A stretch of DNA of 64,000 nucleotides from contig NZ_ARXV01000013.1 in assembly GCF_000756665.1 (NCBI RefSeq), positions 52,923 to 116,922 on the forward strand, given 5' to 3'. The notes beneath the pieces were generated by a model. That model worked only from the letters and a program-made list of their open reading frames with translations. It ran no database searches and had not been told where the DNA came from. The translations under genes and the position numbers were made by a program. Below are positions 35,992-47,745 of this stretch, piece by piece. How positions within the stretch are numbered: the stretch's first letter is position 1; every line of letters begins with the position of its first letter. The DNA comes from Alcanivorax nanhaiticus. Its GTDB lineage: Bacteria > Pseudomonadota > Gammaproteobacteria > Pseudomonadales > Alcanivoracaceae.

Positions 35992-37230
35992 GTGACATTA
36001 CGGCGAGTTGTAGTTACAGGGATGGGAATGCTGACCCCGCTGGGTGCTGATGTGGCTTCCACCTGGGAAGGCATCAAGGCCGGCAAAAGCGGCATTCGTA
36101 ATATCGAGCATTTCGATACTGAACCGTTTGCAACCCGCTTCGCCGGCCTGGTTCCCGAGTTTGATGTTTCCGAATACCTCTCCCCGAAAGAAGCCCGCAA
36201 GATGGATATCTTCGTCCAGTACGGGCTGATTGCGGCGATCCAGGCGGTACGTGATGCAGGCCTGGATATGGAGAAAGTGGATGCCGAGCGGGTGGGGGCT
36301 GCGATTGGCTCCGGCATCGGTGGCCTGACCAATATCGAAGAAAACCATATCAAGATGCTGAACAGTGGCCCACGTAAACTGAGCCCGTTCTTTGTGCCGG
36401 GCACGATCATCAACATGATCGCCGGCAATCTGGCCATTATGTATGGCATGAAGGGGCCAAATTTTGCCACGGTGACGGCGTGTACCACGGGCACCCATAA
36501 CATTGGTTTTGCTGCCCAGCAGATCCAGCTGGGGCAAGCTGAAGTGATGGTAGCGGGCGGTGCCGAGAAAGGGTCAACGCCGCTGGGGCTGGGTGGTTTT
36601 TCTGCGGCTCGCGCGCTTTCCACTCGCAATGATGATCCTCAGGCGGCGAGTCGTCCCTGGGACAAGGATCGTGATGGCTTTGTACTGGCCGATGGCGCAG
36701 GTGCTTTGGTGCTGGAAGAGTACGAGCACGCCAAGGCCCGTGGTGCCACCATCTATGCCGAACTGGTGGGTTATGGCATGAGCGATGACGCCTATCATAT
36801 TACTGCGCCAGCGGAGGGAGGGGATGGTGCCATGCGGGCCATGCGCAATGCCCTGCAGAATGCCGGTGTCGCTCCTGAGCAGGTGGATTACATCAATGCA
36901 CACGGCACCTCCACCCAGATGGGGGATGTGGCCGAGGTGGCAGCAGTAAAGACCTTGTTTGGCGAACATGCCAAGGCACTTGCCATGAGCTCGACCAAAT
37001 CCATGATCGGCCATTTGCTCGGTGCTGCCGGGGCGGTTGAAGCCATCTTCTCCATTCTCGCCATCCGCGATTCTATTGCGCCTCCGACCATCAACCTGGA
37101 TAACCCGGATGAAGGCTGTGATCTGAATCTGGTGGCCAACGTGGCCCAGGAACGCAACATCGAGTATGCGCTGTCGAACTCCTTCGGGTTTGGTGGCACC
37201 AACGGTTCCCTGTTGTTCAAGAAGCCTTGA
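35992..37230 (+). CDS. fabF: Beta-ketoacyl-ACP synthase II FabF
   Basis: A 412-residue condensing enzyme with the Cys-His-His triad: Cys164 in TACTTGTHN, His304 in AHGTST and His341 in [10 protein letters not shown]. Elongates acyl-ACP and is important for cis-vaccenate and temperature response in E. coli. I chose the GTG at 35992 because GGAGG is ideally spaced and [12 protein letters not shown] is the usual start; an ATG-initiated longer frame from 35935 has no ribosome site. Confidence 0.95.
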   Translation: MTLRRVVVTGMGMLTPLGADVASTWEGIKAGKSGIRNIEHFDTEPFATRFAGLVPEFDVSEYLSPKEARKMDIFVQYGLIAAIQAVRDAGLDMEKVDAERVGAAIGSGIGGLTNIEENHIKMLNSGPRKLSPFFVPGTIINMIAGNLAIMYGMKGPNFATVTACTTGTHNIGFAAQQIQLGQAEVMVAGGAEKGSTPLGLGGFSAARALSTRNDDPQAASRPWDKDRDGFVLADGAGALVLEEYEHAKARGATIYAELVGYGMSDDAYHITAPAEGGDGAMRAMRNALQNAGVAPEQVDYINAHGTSTQMGDVAEVAAVKTLFGEHAKALAMSSTKSMIGHLLGAAGAVEAIFSILAIRDSIAPPTINLDNPDEGCDLNLVANVAQERNIEYALSNSFGFGGTNGSLLFKKP

Positions 37231-37237
37231 GGCAGCT

Positions 37238-38050
37238 ATGAGCCGCTGGCCCAGCATGCTGGACAGCCGTGATCGCGGCCTTGCTTACGGCGATGGCGTG
37301 TTTGAAACGCTGCGGGTAACGGCAGAGGGAAGGATTCCGCTGTTACCCTTGCATTTGGCCCGGCTGGAGCAAGGGGCTTGCGCCCTGGGCATTCCGATGC
37401 CGGAGCCGGCCTGCGTGGATCAGGCACTGCAACAAGCGGGCATTGCCCTTGCTGGTGCCGGAGTGATCAAGCTGCAGCTGACAAGGGGAGCAGGAGGGCG
37501 CGGCTACCTTCCTCCTGCGCACCCCAAGCCAAATCTGCTTTGGCAAACGTCGGATTTACCCGTCTGGCAGGAGCAGGACCGCAGGGATGGCATTGTCATG
37601 GGGCTGTGCTCGCAACCGCTTTATCCTGATGTGTTGGCCGGCCACAAGCATCTCAATCGTCTGCCCCAGGTTATGGCTCGCGCTGAAGTGGCTCGCCAGG
37701 GGTGGCAGGAGGGGTTGTTGCTATCCAGTCGCCGTCAGCCGCTGGAAGCTACTGCCATGAATCTGTTTGCCCGTTTTGACGAGGGATGGTGGACGCCAGA
37801 TCTGGCTGCAGCGGGCTGTGGTGTCGGTGGAGTGATGCGTCGCTGGTTGCTTGCAGATCTGGCTTCGCGGGGGGAGCCCGTGAGTTGCGATCTGCGGCCA
37901 CTGTCACAGCTTTGCCATGCGCAAGGGGTGTTTTTGAGCAACAGTGTTGTCGGGGTGCTCCCGGTGCGTAAACTGGCGCAGTGGCAATGGGCTGTGCCGG
38001 ATTCCGTGCGTGTGTTGCAAGCGCGTGTGGATGCACTGTTCGCCGCCTAA
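37238..38050 (+). CDS. pabC: Aminodeoxychorismate lyase PabC
   Basis: A 270-residue PLP fold-type IV enzyme making 4-aminobenzoate for folate. The conserved RGLAYGDGVFET start and the PLP-lysine region GHKHLNRLPQV identify it. The ATG at 37238 is 7 bases after the fabF stop; the gene sits between fabF and mltG as in E. coli. Confidence 0.93.
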   Translation: MSRWPSMLDSRDRGLAYGDGVFETLRVTAEGRIPLLPLHLARLEQGACALGIPMPEPACVDQALQQAGIALAGAGVIKLQLTRGAGGRGYLPPAHPKPNLLWQTSDLPVWQEQDRRDGIVMGLCSQPLYPDVLAGHKHLNRLPQVMARAEVARQGWQEGLLLSSRRQPLEATAMNLFARFDEGWWTPDLAAAGCGVGGVMRRWLLADLASRGEPVSCDLRPLSQLCHAQGVFLSNSVVGVLPVRKLAQWQWAVPDSVRVLQARVDALFAA

Positions 38051-38098
38051 TCTCTGATTCCTGGTAGCTTTCCTGATTACAGGCCCTACAATTCCGCT

Positions 38099-40769
<2,671 letters not shown>

Positions 40770-40849
40770 TCTTGGTGCAACTTTAATAATAAAGTCGTAC
40801 TGGCTGCCGTTCTGGCGTTGTGGCCATTAACGACCATGAGGCAAATCTT

Positions 40850-41197
40850 ATGAAGATGCCCGGCGGACGTAGCGGGATTCTTTCCTTGTCCATCAAGGAC
40901 AAGGCGGTGCTTTATTCGGCTTATATGCCCTTTATCACCAACGGCGGATTGTTCATCCCTACGGACAAACAGTACAAGCTGGGCGAGGAGATCTTCCTGC
41001 TGCTCAATATCATGGATGAAGCCGACAAGATCCCAGTGGCGGGCAAAGTGGTATGGATCACCCCCAAAGGCGCTCAGGGTAACCGCAGCGCGGGTATTGG
41101 CGTTCAATTCTCTGATCAGGATGATACCGCTCGGGTTACCATCGAAAACCATCTGGCTGGCTCACTGGAGTCTGACCGTCCGACGCATACGATGTAG
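40850..41197 (+). CDS. pilZ: Type IV pilus protein PilZ
   Basis: A 115-residue PilZ-domain protein very like the P. aeruginosa pilus PilZ: GILSLSIKDKAVLYSAYMPF, then VAGKVVWITPKGAQGNRSAGIGVQF. The usual c-di-GMP-binding RxxxR is absent, as in that subgroup, which works by binding PilB and FimX instead. The ATG at 40850 has GAGG 8 bases upstream; a GTG at 40820 is less likely. Directly after holB, as in Pseudomonas. Confidence 0.92.
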   Translation: MKMPGGRSGILSLSIKDKAVLYSAYMPFITNGGLFIPTDKQYKLGEEIFLLLNIMDEADKIPVAGKVVWITPKGAQGNRSAGIGVQFSDQDDTARVTIENHLAGSLESDRPTHTM

Positions 41198-41255
41198 CAC
41201 GCCTGACCCTAGAAGCAAAAAAACACCAAAAAAGCGCTGATGCGCTTCGGATCCG

Positions 41256-41292
41256 AAAGCGGCAATTTCCAGGCAGAGGTTGCCGCTTTTTT
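41256..41292 (+). terminator. Terminator after pilZ
   Basis: AAAGCGGCAA pairs with TTGCCGCTTT across a 14-base loop, followed by a T run. A small GCGC stem lies just upstream at about 41233-41247. Confidence 0.75.
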
Positions 41293-41375
41293 GCGTCTGG
41301 CATTTGGCGTCATGCGTCCAGCGTCTCCTCTGAATCTGTTACACTTGCCGCCGTAAAAAAACGCCGGAGATTTTC

Positions 41376-42167
41376 ATGTCGTCAGCCACTTTTGTGGATT
41401 CTCATTGCCACCTTGATCGTCTGAACCTGGAGGCCCATGGTGGGGATTTCTCGGCCATGATGGCTGCGACAGAGGAGGCGGGCGTCAGCCACATGTTGTG
41501 TATCGGCGTGGATCTGGAAACCTTTCCAGATGTGCAGGCGCTGGCTGAACAATATCCTCACGTATTCGCCAGTGTGGGGGTGCATCCGCTGTACAAGGAA
41601 TCCCGCGAACCGTCGGTGACTGAACTGCTTGAGCGTGCAGCACATCCCAAGGTGATCGCCATCGGTGAAACCGGGCTGGATTACTTCTACGCCAAGGAAG
41701 AGCGGGATTGGCAGAAACGCTATTTCATTGCTCACATCCAGGCGGCAAGAGAAACCGGACTGCCATTGGTGGTGCATACCCGTGGTGCCAAGGACGACAC
41801 GCTTAGTCTGCTGCGTGAGCACGGCGGTGGTGAGGTAAAAGGTGTGTTGCACTGCTTCACGGAAGACCTGGACATGGCACAGCAAGCCATTGAGCTGGGT
41901 TTTTATATATCCATCTCGGGTATTGTCACGTTCCGCAATGCGGAATCGTTGCGCGATGTTGTCAGGGCGCTGCCCATTGAGAAGCTGTTGATCGAAACGG
42001 ATTCCCCCTGGCTGGCTCCCGTGCCCTTTAGAGGCAAGCCCAATGAACCGCGCTTTGTGGCCAATGTGGCCGAATGCGTTGCTGAGCTGAAAGACGTGAG
42101 CGTTGAGCAACTTGGAAAAATCACTGCAGATAATTTCTTTACTCTTTTCAGTAAGGCACAACGATGA
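41376..42167 (+). CDS. tatD: TatD-family metal-dependent DNase
   Basis: A 263-residue TIM-barrel hydrolase with VDSHCHLD, the glutamate in IGETGLDY, and ETDSPWLAP for metal binding. TatD acts as a 3'-5' exonuclease in DNA repair and fragmentation. Overlaps rmuC by 4 bases, so it is coupled with another DNA-handling gene. Confidence 0.92.
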   Translation: MSSATFVDSHCHLDRLNLEAHGGDFSAMMAATEEAGVSHMLCIGVDLETFPDVQALAEQYPHVFASVGVHPLYKESREPSVTELLERAAHPKVIAIGETGLDYFYAKEERDWQKRYFIAHIQAARETGLPLVVHTRGAKDDTLSLLREHGGGEVKGVLHCFTEDLDMAQQAIELGFYISISGIVTFRNAESLRDVVRALPIEKLLIETDSPWLAPVPFRGKPNEPRFVANVAECVAELKDVSVEQLGKITADNFFTLFSKAQR

Positions 42168-43483
42168 ATATGTTCCTGATACCGGGTCTGGCGGCGCTGG
42201 CGGGTGCTGTGCTGGCTGCGCTTGTGGTCTGGCTGCTGGAGCGCCGCCGTCAGGCTAATCTGGCGTTGCAGTGGCAAGAAGAAAAGCACCAATTGCGCGA
42301 GCCGTTGGCGCAGCTGCCGTTGCTCAACGAACAGCTGCAAGCGGCGACCCGGCAGCAGCGAGAGATGGAGTCACGGGCACATCAGTTGGCGGCAGAAAAA
42401 GCCCGTCTGGAGGAGCGTCTGGCCGGTCAGGAAGAAAAACTGGCCTTCGCCGAGAAAAGCCGTGAGCTACTCAAACAGGAATTCGAGAATCTCTCGGCAA
42501 AGATCTTTGAGCAGCGCAGCAAGCAGCTTCAGGAGCAGCAACATCAGGGCCTGGATGGTGTGCTGAAACCGTTCCGCGAGCAGCTCCATGATTTCCGTCG
42601 TCGAGTGGATCAGATCCACAGCGATGAAACCCGTACCCAGGCCACCTTGATGGAGCAACTGAGCCAGCTGCGTGGGCTGAATCAGCAAATGCATGAGGAT
42701 GCCAAGAATCTGACTGATGCCCTCAAGGGACAGGTCAAAACCCAGGGTAACTGGGGGGAAATGATTCTTGAGCGGGTGCTGGAGTCCTCCGGTCTGACTC
42801 GTGGCCGTGAGTATGAAACCCAGGTGGCCTTCAAGGATGAGAGTGGTCAGCGTCGACTGCCAGATGCCATTGTGCGTCTACCTGAAAACAAGGATGTGGT
42901 GGTGGACGCCAAAGTGTCACTGCTTGCCTATGAACGTCTGTCTTCAGCCTCCAGCCAGGAGGAGCGAGAGCAGGCCCTGCGAGAGCATCTGGCTTCACTG
43001 CGAAGTCACATCAAAGGGTTGGATATCAAGGACTACAGCGGCCTGGAAGGCATCCAGAGCCTGGACTTTGTTCTGCTGTTCATTCCCATCGAAGGAGCCT
43101 TCATGGTGGCCATGGAGCAGGATTCCAGCCTGTACACCGATGCCTTCGCCCGTAACATCGTGCTGGTCAGCCCGACCACGTTGTTGGTGACCCTGCGCAC
43201 CATCCAGAATATCTGGCGCTACGAGTATCAGAACCGCAATGCGCTGGATATTGCTGACCGGGCGGGCAAAATTTGTGATCAGGTTTCTCTTATCGATGAA
43301 TCACTGGGAGACCTGGGTGACAAGTTAAACAAGGCCCACAACGCCTGGGAAACCACCCATAGTCGCCTCACTCAGGGCAGGGGCAACCTGCTGCGCCAGG
43401 CCAACCAGCTGATGGATCTCGGTGCCAAGGCTCGCCGTGCATTGCCGAGAGCCGATGATGAGGATGAGCCTGCTTCATCCTGA
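42164..43483 (+). CDS. rmuC: DNA recombination protein RmuC
   Basis: A 439-residue protein: one N-terminal membrane helix (about 4-24), a long coiled coil (about 27-150), and the RmuC nuclease-like domain with VVDAKVSLLAYERL and VLLFIPIEGAFMVA. Limits inversion at short repeats and defends against some foreign DNA in E. coli. Overlaps tatD by 4 bases. Confidence 0.93.
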   Translation: MNMFLIPGLAALAGAVLAALVVWLLERRRQANLALQWQEEKHQLREPLAQLPLLNEQLQAATRQQREMESRAHQLAAEKARLEERLAGQEEKLAFAEKSRELLKQEFENLSAKIFEQRSKQLQEQQHQGLDGVLKPFREQLHDFRRRVDQIHSDETRTQATLMEQLSQLRGLNQQMHEDAKNLTDALKGQVKTQGNWGEMILERVLESSGLTRGREYETQVAFKDESGQRRLPDAIVRLPENKDVVVDAKVSLLAYERLSSASSQEEREQALREHLASLRSHIKGLDIKDYSGLEGIQSLDFVLLFIPIEGAFMVAMEQDSSLYTDAFARNIVLVSPTTLLVTLRTIQNIWRYEYQNRNALDIADRAGKICDQVSLIDESLGDLGDKLNKAHNAWETTHSRLTQGRGNLLRQANQLMDLGAKARRALPRADDEDEPASS

Positions 43484-43494
43484 ATCGCTCTGTC

Positions 43495-43514
43495 GCTGCC
43501 CGGTTCCGGGCAGC
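43495..43514 (+). terminator. Hairpin after rmuC
   Basis: GCTGCCCGG and CCGGGCAGC form a perfect 9-bp stem with a 2-base loop 12 bases after the rmuC stop. The T run that follows is broken (CTCCCTGTTT), so termination may be partial. Confidence 0.55.
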
Positions 43515-43698
43515 CTCCCTGTTTGCCCGTGCGCCTGTCGATGTCCTTGCCGGGGAGGGCCTCTCCTTTCTTGCTGCTGCAGCTGACCGATGGGTCTGTC
43601 TGACAAGGCTTTTGATTAAATGTAAAAAGCCTGATTTATATACAACTCGTTGAATTAAACAAAATGGCAGTGAATATTTCTATTTTGTGTCGCCAAAT

Positions 43699-43790
43699 GT
43701 CACGAAAATGCTGCCAAAAAACGTCAAAGTGACATGACCTGTCAGTCATGAAAAAGTATTAAGATGAACGGTCGTATTATCATCTTAATA
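43699..43790 (+). promoter_or_regulatory. Stacked dyads upstream of the secreted protease
   Basis: Three inverted repeats lie within 92 bases of AT-rich DNA: TGTCAC/GTGACA (43699-43734), CATGAC/GTCATG (43733-43750) and the 11-bp perfect pair TATTAAGATGA/TCATCTTAATA (43757-43790). They are 80-170 bases before the start codon, suited to a regulator, but no known operator is matched. Confidence 0.45.
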
Positions 43791-43870
43791 TCAGAACTAC
43801 ATCACACGTAAAAAGCTTATTCCTTGGCTAGTATCTCGGTGTAACCAATGTCTAGCCTTAGGTATTAACT

Positions 43871-45520
43871 ATGTATCGTTTGATTGTGGTTCTGTTTTTT
43901 TACGCGAGCCTGGTTCAGACGGTATCGGCAGCAGAAGCTCAACCCCGCATTATCGGGGGACAGGATGTAACAGCAGTCAGGCCGTGGATGGCCGAGGTGG
44001 AAATCAGCCGATCCGGGGATCCTGCGAACTCGTCTACCCTGTGTGGTGGCACCTTGATCGCCCCGCAGTGGGTTGTCACCGCAGCCCACTGCGTGGTCGG
44101 GGATGGCGTGACCCTGTCACCCAATATCCTGTTTGTTTCCCTGGGTGGAACCAATCGTTTCGGCAGTGCCCTTGAGCAACATTCTGTGAATGCTGTTCTG
44201 GTGCATCCGTCCTATCGCTCTGACAATTACCACAACGACATTGCCTTGCTGCGATTGAAGTCCTCCAGCCAGCTGAAGACCATGGATTTGGCCAAGGCTG
44301 AGGTCATCGACTCCGTTGCGGCAAATCCAAAGGAGTCCCTGCTTGCGTTGGGCTGGGGGTATACCAGCAACAAAGACCAGACGCTTTCCGATACCTTGCA
44401 GCAGGTGCAACTGGATTATGTCTCCAGTGGCTATTGTGCCAGCCAATGGAGTGAGCTCTGGAGGGGACAGCTCTGTGCAGGGGAAATGGATCCCGCTCCT
44501 GTGGCCCAGGATACCTGCCGTGGCGATAGCGGCGGGCCGCTGATCTATAGTCAGGATGGTCAGCAGTGGCTGGTGGGGATCACCAGCTATGGACATGAGA
44601 CCTGTGCAACCGATGGCATTCCTGCCGTATACACCCGTATTGATCAGTATCTTGACTGGCTGGAAAGTGCCACGTCGGGTCTGTTGGTGGATCTTGAGAC
44701 CCAGGGCTTGCCTGAAAAACGTTATCTGGCACCGGGCTCAACTCTGACCCTGAATGCCAGCCTGGTGAACCGCAGTATCGTCAATATGGCCACCAATGTG
44801 GGGCTGACGGTTCGACACGCGGCAGGCCTGGAAGTGTCCGTTGCGGGCTGGAACTGTACGGCCGCAGGCACGCAACAGACCCGTTGCACTGCGGGCAAGA
44901 ACCTCTATGTAGGCGATGGTCTGGGTGCCATCACCCTTCGTTTCAGCAATGATGGGCAGGATTGGGCTGGCAATGTGAGCGTGCGCCCTTACAGCGATGG
45001 ACATGACTACTTCAGTCTGCCGTCCGAGAGCTTCAAGCTGGTTTTCAGTGATCAGCCCGATGTTGTCCTTAACGTGTCCAGCCAGCGTCGTGCCGACGGT
45101 AACGTGGTAATGACGGCACGGGTTGAAAACGCGGCAACCCACCGTACCGCTTCACGGGTGCGCGTCGGTTTTCAGATGCCGGACGGCTGGCAGGCCCAAG
45201 TGCCAGACAGCTGTTATGGCACGACATTGGTTCAGTGTGGTCTTGGTGATCTTGTTCCGGGTGCCGTTGCAGTACAGCAATTGATTCTGAAGGGAAGCGG
45301 AAATGGCCTGGTGTCTGTGAAAGTGTGGACAGACAATGGCGATTTTCCGAGCAATGACAACCAGGCAGCCAGCTATCCTGCGCTCGCCCGTAATGTGGTT
45401 AGCAGCAACACGGCTTCCTCTGGTGGTGAGGGTTCCGGTGGTGGTGGCGGAGGTGCTTTGTCCGGTCTGGTGGTGCTACTTCTGGCCGGGGGTGCCATTC
45501 GCAGGCGGCTCTACCAGTGA
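43871..45520 (+). CDS. Secreted trypsin-like serine protease with GlyGly-CTERM anchor
   Basis: A 549-residue S1 protease. Signal peptide (1-20), a short propeptide, then the mature start IIGG (27-30) expected after cleavage at Arg26. The triad is His73 (VTAAHC), Asp123 (NDIALL) and Ser220 (CRGDSGGPL); Asp214, six residues before the serine, implies cutting after Arg or Lys. Residues ~270-515 form beta-rich repeats. The end, Gly-rich linker plus LSGLVVLLLAGGAIRRR, is a GlyGly-CTERM signal handled by rhombosortase, so the enzyme is probably surface-released via type II secretion. The last 45 bases overlap the convergent gene. Confidence 0.88.
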   Translation: MYRLIVVLFFYASLVQTVSAAEAQPRIIGGQDVTAVRPWMAEVEISRSGDPANSSTLCGGTLIAPQWVVTAAHCVVGDGVTLSPNILFVSLGGTNRFGSALEQHSVNAVLVHPSYRSDNYHNDIALLRLKSSSQLKTMDLAKAEVIDSVAANPKESLLALGWGYTSNKDQTLSDTLQQVQLDYVSSGYCASQWSELWRGQLCAGEMDPAPVAQDTCRGDSGGPLIYSQDGQQWLVGITSYGHETCATDGIPAVYTRIDQYLDWLESATSGLLVDLETQGLPEKRYLAPGSTLTLNASLVNRSIVNMATNVGLTVRHAAGLEVSVAGWNCTAAGTQQTRCTAGKNLYVGDGLGAITLRFSNDGQDWAGNVSVRPYSDGHDYFSLPSESFKLVFSDQPDVVLNVSSQRRADGNVVMTARVENAATHRTASRVRVGFQMPDGWQAQVPDSCYGTTLVQCGLGDLVPGAVAVQQLILKGSGNGLVSVKVWTDNGDFPSNDNQAASYPALARNVVSSNTASSGGEGSGGGGGGALSGLVVLLLAGGAIRRRLYQ

Positions 45521-46327
45521 CAGGTGGCGCTGGCGCTCTGGCGCCAGCGCGCCCTGATTGCCTTTCCAGGGCACTGCATCAATCCCTTTGGGGATAGCAT
45601 TGAGCTGAAAAGGCGCCTTGATGATTTCAAAGTAGGGCGAGTGATCAAAGTCAGCTGCGGTGACCGCGCGAGGTTGCAAGCGAAGCAGACGGGCTCCGGA
45701 GCCATCTTCCTTCACCAATGGTAATACTGGGAATTGCACGAAACTGAAGGCATCAGCGATAACGGTTCCGCTGAGCGCCTTGATCAGTTCACCGGCCCAA
45801 CGGCGGAACAGGCTGGAGCGCCAGCGAAGGGGCATCCAGCGCCAGGGCACCAGTGCCATGAGAGTAAGCGCGGCCCAGGAGCGTCCCCCGCCAGCACCAA
45901 TGCGACTGATGGCATATCTCAGTACATCCTGAGCTTCATTGTCGCTCAAGCCCTGTGCCCGGCACACCCGCATCTGGCGCCCTTCGAGCGCGGATAGGGG
46001 TTCTACAATCAAGCCCCGCTCGAGGCTGGCGTCGATCACCAGCTGGGTATCGGGTTCACAGGGGGTGTAATCGGAAAGCAGTGCACGTAGCGCCGGGTCG
46101 GCCACATCATGCAGACGACCAACATAAAGCACTGCACGGGCATAACGGCTGTCGCCAATGACCTTGAAGGTCCGGTCTATGCTGCTGTGCCCGGCTACCA
46201 ATAGCACATCACAGGGACGAATAACTGAACGCAGGCTGTCCAGATCCGCGCTGGGTTGGCCGCTGTGGCTCTCATCCCGCTGGAGCTGACGACAGCACCA
46301 CTCGTACACCGCCCGCTGTTTGCTCAT
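45476..46327 (-). CDS. YiiX/NlpC-P60-like protein lacking its catalytic residues
   Basis: A 283-residue protein of the permuted papain-like (YiiX/YebB, PF05708-type) family: DVLLVAGHSSIDRTFKVIGDS, VLYVGRL, IDASLERGLIVEPL, MRVCRAQGLS, and AFSFVQFPVLPLV follow the family pattern. From memory of the family, the catalytic His in SHAALYVG is Arg here (ARAVLYVG) and the Cys in AICSTLIAQ is Ser (ALSGTVIAD). If so, it is a pseudoenzyme. It lies 41 bases after an aminotransferase gene and ends inside the protease gene. Confidence 0.65.
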   Translation of the reverse strand: MSKQRAVYEWCCRQLQRDESHSGQPSADLDSLRSVIRPCDVLLVAGHSSIDRTFKVIGDSRYARAVLYVGRLHDVADPALRALLSDYTPCEPDTQLVIDASLERGLIVEPLSALEGRQMRVCRAQGLSDNEAQDVLRYAISRIGAGGGRSWAALTLMALVPWRWMPLRWRSSLFRRWAGELIKALSGTVIADAFSFVQFPVLPLVKEDGSGARLLRLQPRAVTAADFDHSPYFEIIKAPFQLNAIPKGIDAVPWKGNQGALAPERQRHLSLVEPPANGTPGQK

Positions 46328-46368
46328 CTTGGTTCGTTATCCATGATTTGTTACAGAGTGGAGGCAGC

Positions 46369-47490
46369 TTACAACAGGGCCAGCGCCCGGTCGATGACCG
46401 AAAATGCCGTGTAGAAATGGGGTGAGAAGCGTACACCGCCACCCCGTTCTGCACATACCACACCCTGTTGCTTGAGACGGAGGAAGGTATCGGCGGGAAC
46501 TTCACCTGGCAGTGTAAAGGTCACAATCCCGGCCCGCTGTTCTGGCTGGATCGGGCTCAGCAAGTCGGCACCACGCTGTTGCAAGCCTTCAATCAGATAC
46601 GCAACCCGCGCCTGCAACTCGGCTTCTACTGTCTCCATACCCACTTCCTGTAACAGCGACAGTGACGCCTCCAGTGCATGGATGCCGAGCATGTTCGGGC
46701 TGCCGCACTCAAAGCGACGGGCATTATCTACCACCTGCCAGTCTTTGCGGGTGTAGTCCCCTGCGTTGGCGATCATGTGCCAGCCATGCTGACGCAGGGT
46801 CAGGGACGGCTGTACTTCCTTGCGACAGTAAAAAAGTGCCAGGCCTTCGGGGCCCAGCATCCATTTATGCCCGTCGGCCACGACAAAGTCGGCACAGGCC
46901 TCGCGGGCATCAAAGGGCAGGGCGCCGAGTATCTGGATGGCATCCACACAAAACAGGATTTGCCGTGCCCGGCATACCTGGCCTATTCGCGCCATATTCA
47001 TCAGCAGGCCGGTACCGTATTGCACAGCGGAAAGTGAAACCAGTCGGGTTTTGTCGTTGAGGGCGTCGATGATGGCCTGTTCGGGATCATCCACATCCAG
47101 ATTGACTTCAATGACCTCGACGCCCTGTTCTGCAAGGGCCAGCCAGGGAATGCGGTTGGAGGGAAACTCCTGATCGCTGATTACGATCTGGTCACCGGGT
47201 TGCCAGTCAAGCCCCTGGGCTATGACGGAAAGCCCTTCTGAGGTGTTTTTCAGCAGCGCGATTTCATCGGTGTCTACGCCTCCGATCAACCAGGCCAGTC
47301 GCTGTCGCAGCCGTTGTTCTACCTTCAGCCACTGTGGGTAATCCCGAGCACCGATGCGGCAGTTGGTATCGGCGAAGGCGTGAACGGCAAGGCGGGTGCG
47401 TTCCGGCCAGGGAGCAACCGCAGCATGATTCAGATAAATCAGTTCGTCCTGCTGTGGAAATTCGGGATGATCTGACACTGAGAGACCCAT
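46369..47490 (-). CDS. Class V aminotransferase (cysteine desulfurase-like)
   Basis: A 373-residue PLP enzyme of fold type I, class V. It has YLNHAAVAPWP at the start, the PLP aspartate region CVDAIQILGALPFD, and the Schiff-base lysine in VADGHKWMLGPEG. A close relative of isopenicillin epimerase/cysteine desulfurase-like proteins; the true substrate is not known. The ATG at 47490 has AGGAG 5 bases upstream; a longer frame extending to 48135 lies inside the tetR gene on the other strand and is spurious. Confidence 0.87.
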   Translation of the reverse strand: MGLSVSDHPEFPQQDELIYLNHAAVAPWPERTRLAVHAFADTNCRIGARDYPQWLKVEQRLRQRLAWLIGGVDTDEIALLKNTSEGLSVIAQGLDWQPGDQIVISDQEFPSNRIPWLALAEQGVEVIEVNLDVDDPEQAIIDALNDKTRLVSLSAVQYGTGLLMNMARIGQVCRARQILFCVDAIQILGALPFDAREACADFVVADGHKWMLGPEGLALFYCRKEVQPSLTLRQHGWHMIANAGDYTRKDWQVVDNARRFECGSPNMLGIHALEASLSLLQEVGMETVEAELQARVAYLIEGLQQRGADLLSPIQPEQRAGIVTFTLPGEVPADTFLRLKQQGVVCAERGGGVRFSPHFYTAFSVIDRALALL

Positions 47491-47745
47491 GCTGACTCCT
47501 GGCTGGCAATGATACGAGGTGGATGGGTAAACAGTGTGCCTCAGTGATATGCGCAGAAAAAGGGAATACGTTAGAATTGCCGCCATAACACTGGATCGGT
47601 GTTGGGCTGGCCTGAAAAGGTTGGCACCGCTGCGGTTCGGGTTATCCTGATGTTGACCGGGAAGTGTCTGCGATGGCCTTGCATACGGGGTATGTGAAGG
47701 ACAGTTCAGAGGCTCCCAAGCCCTGTCGTGCTCAAGGAGATTTGG

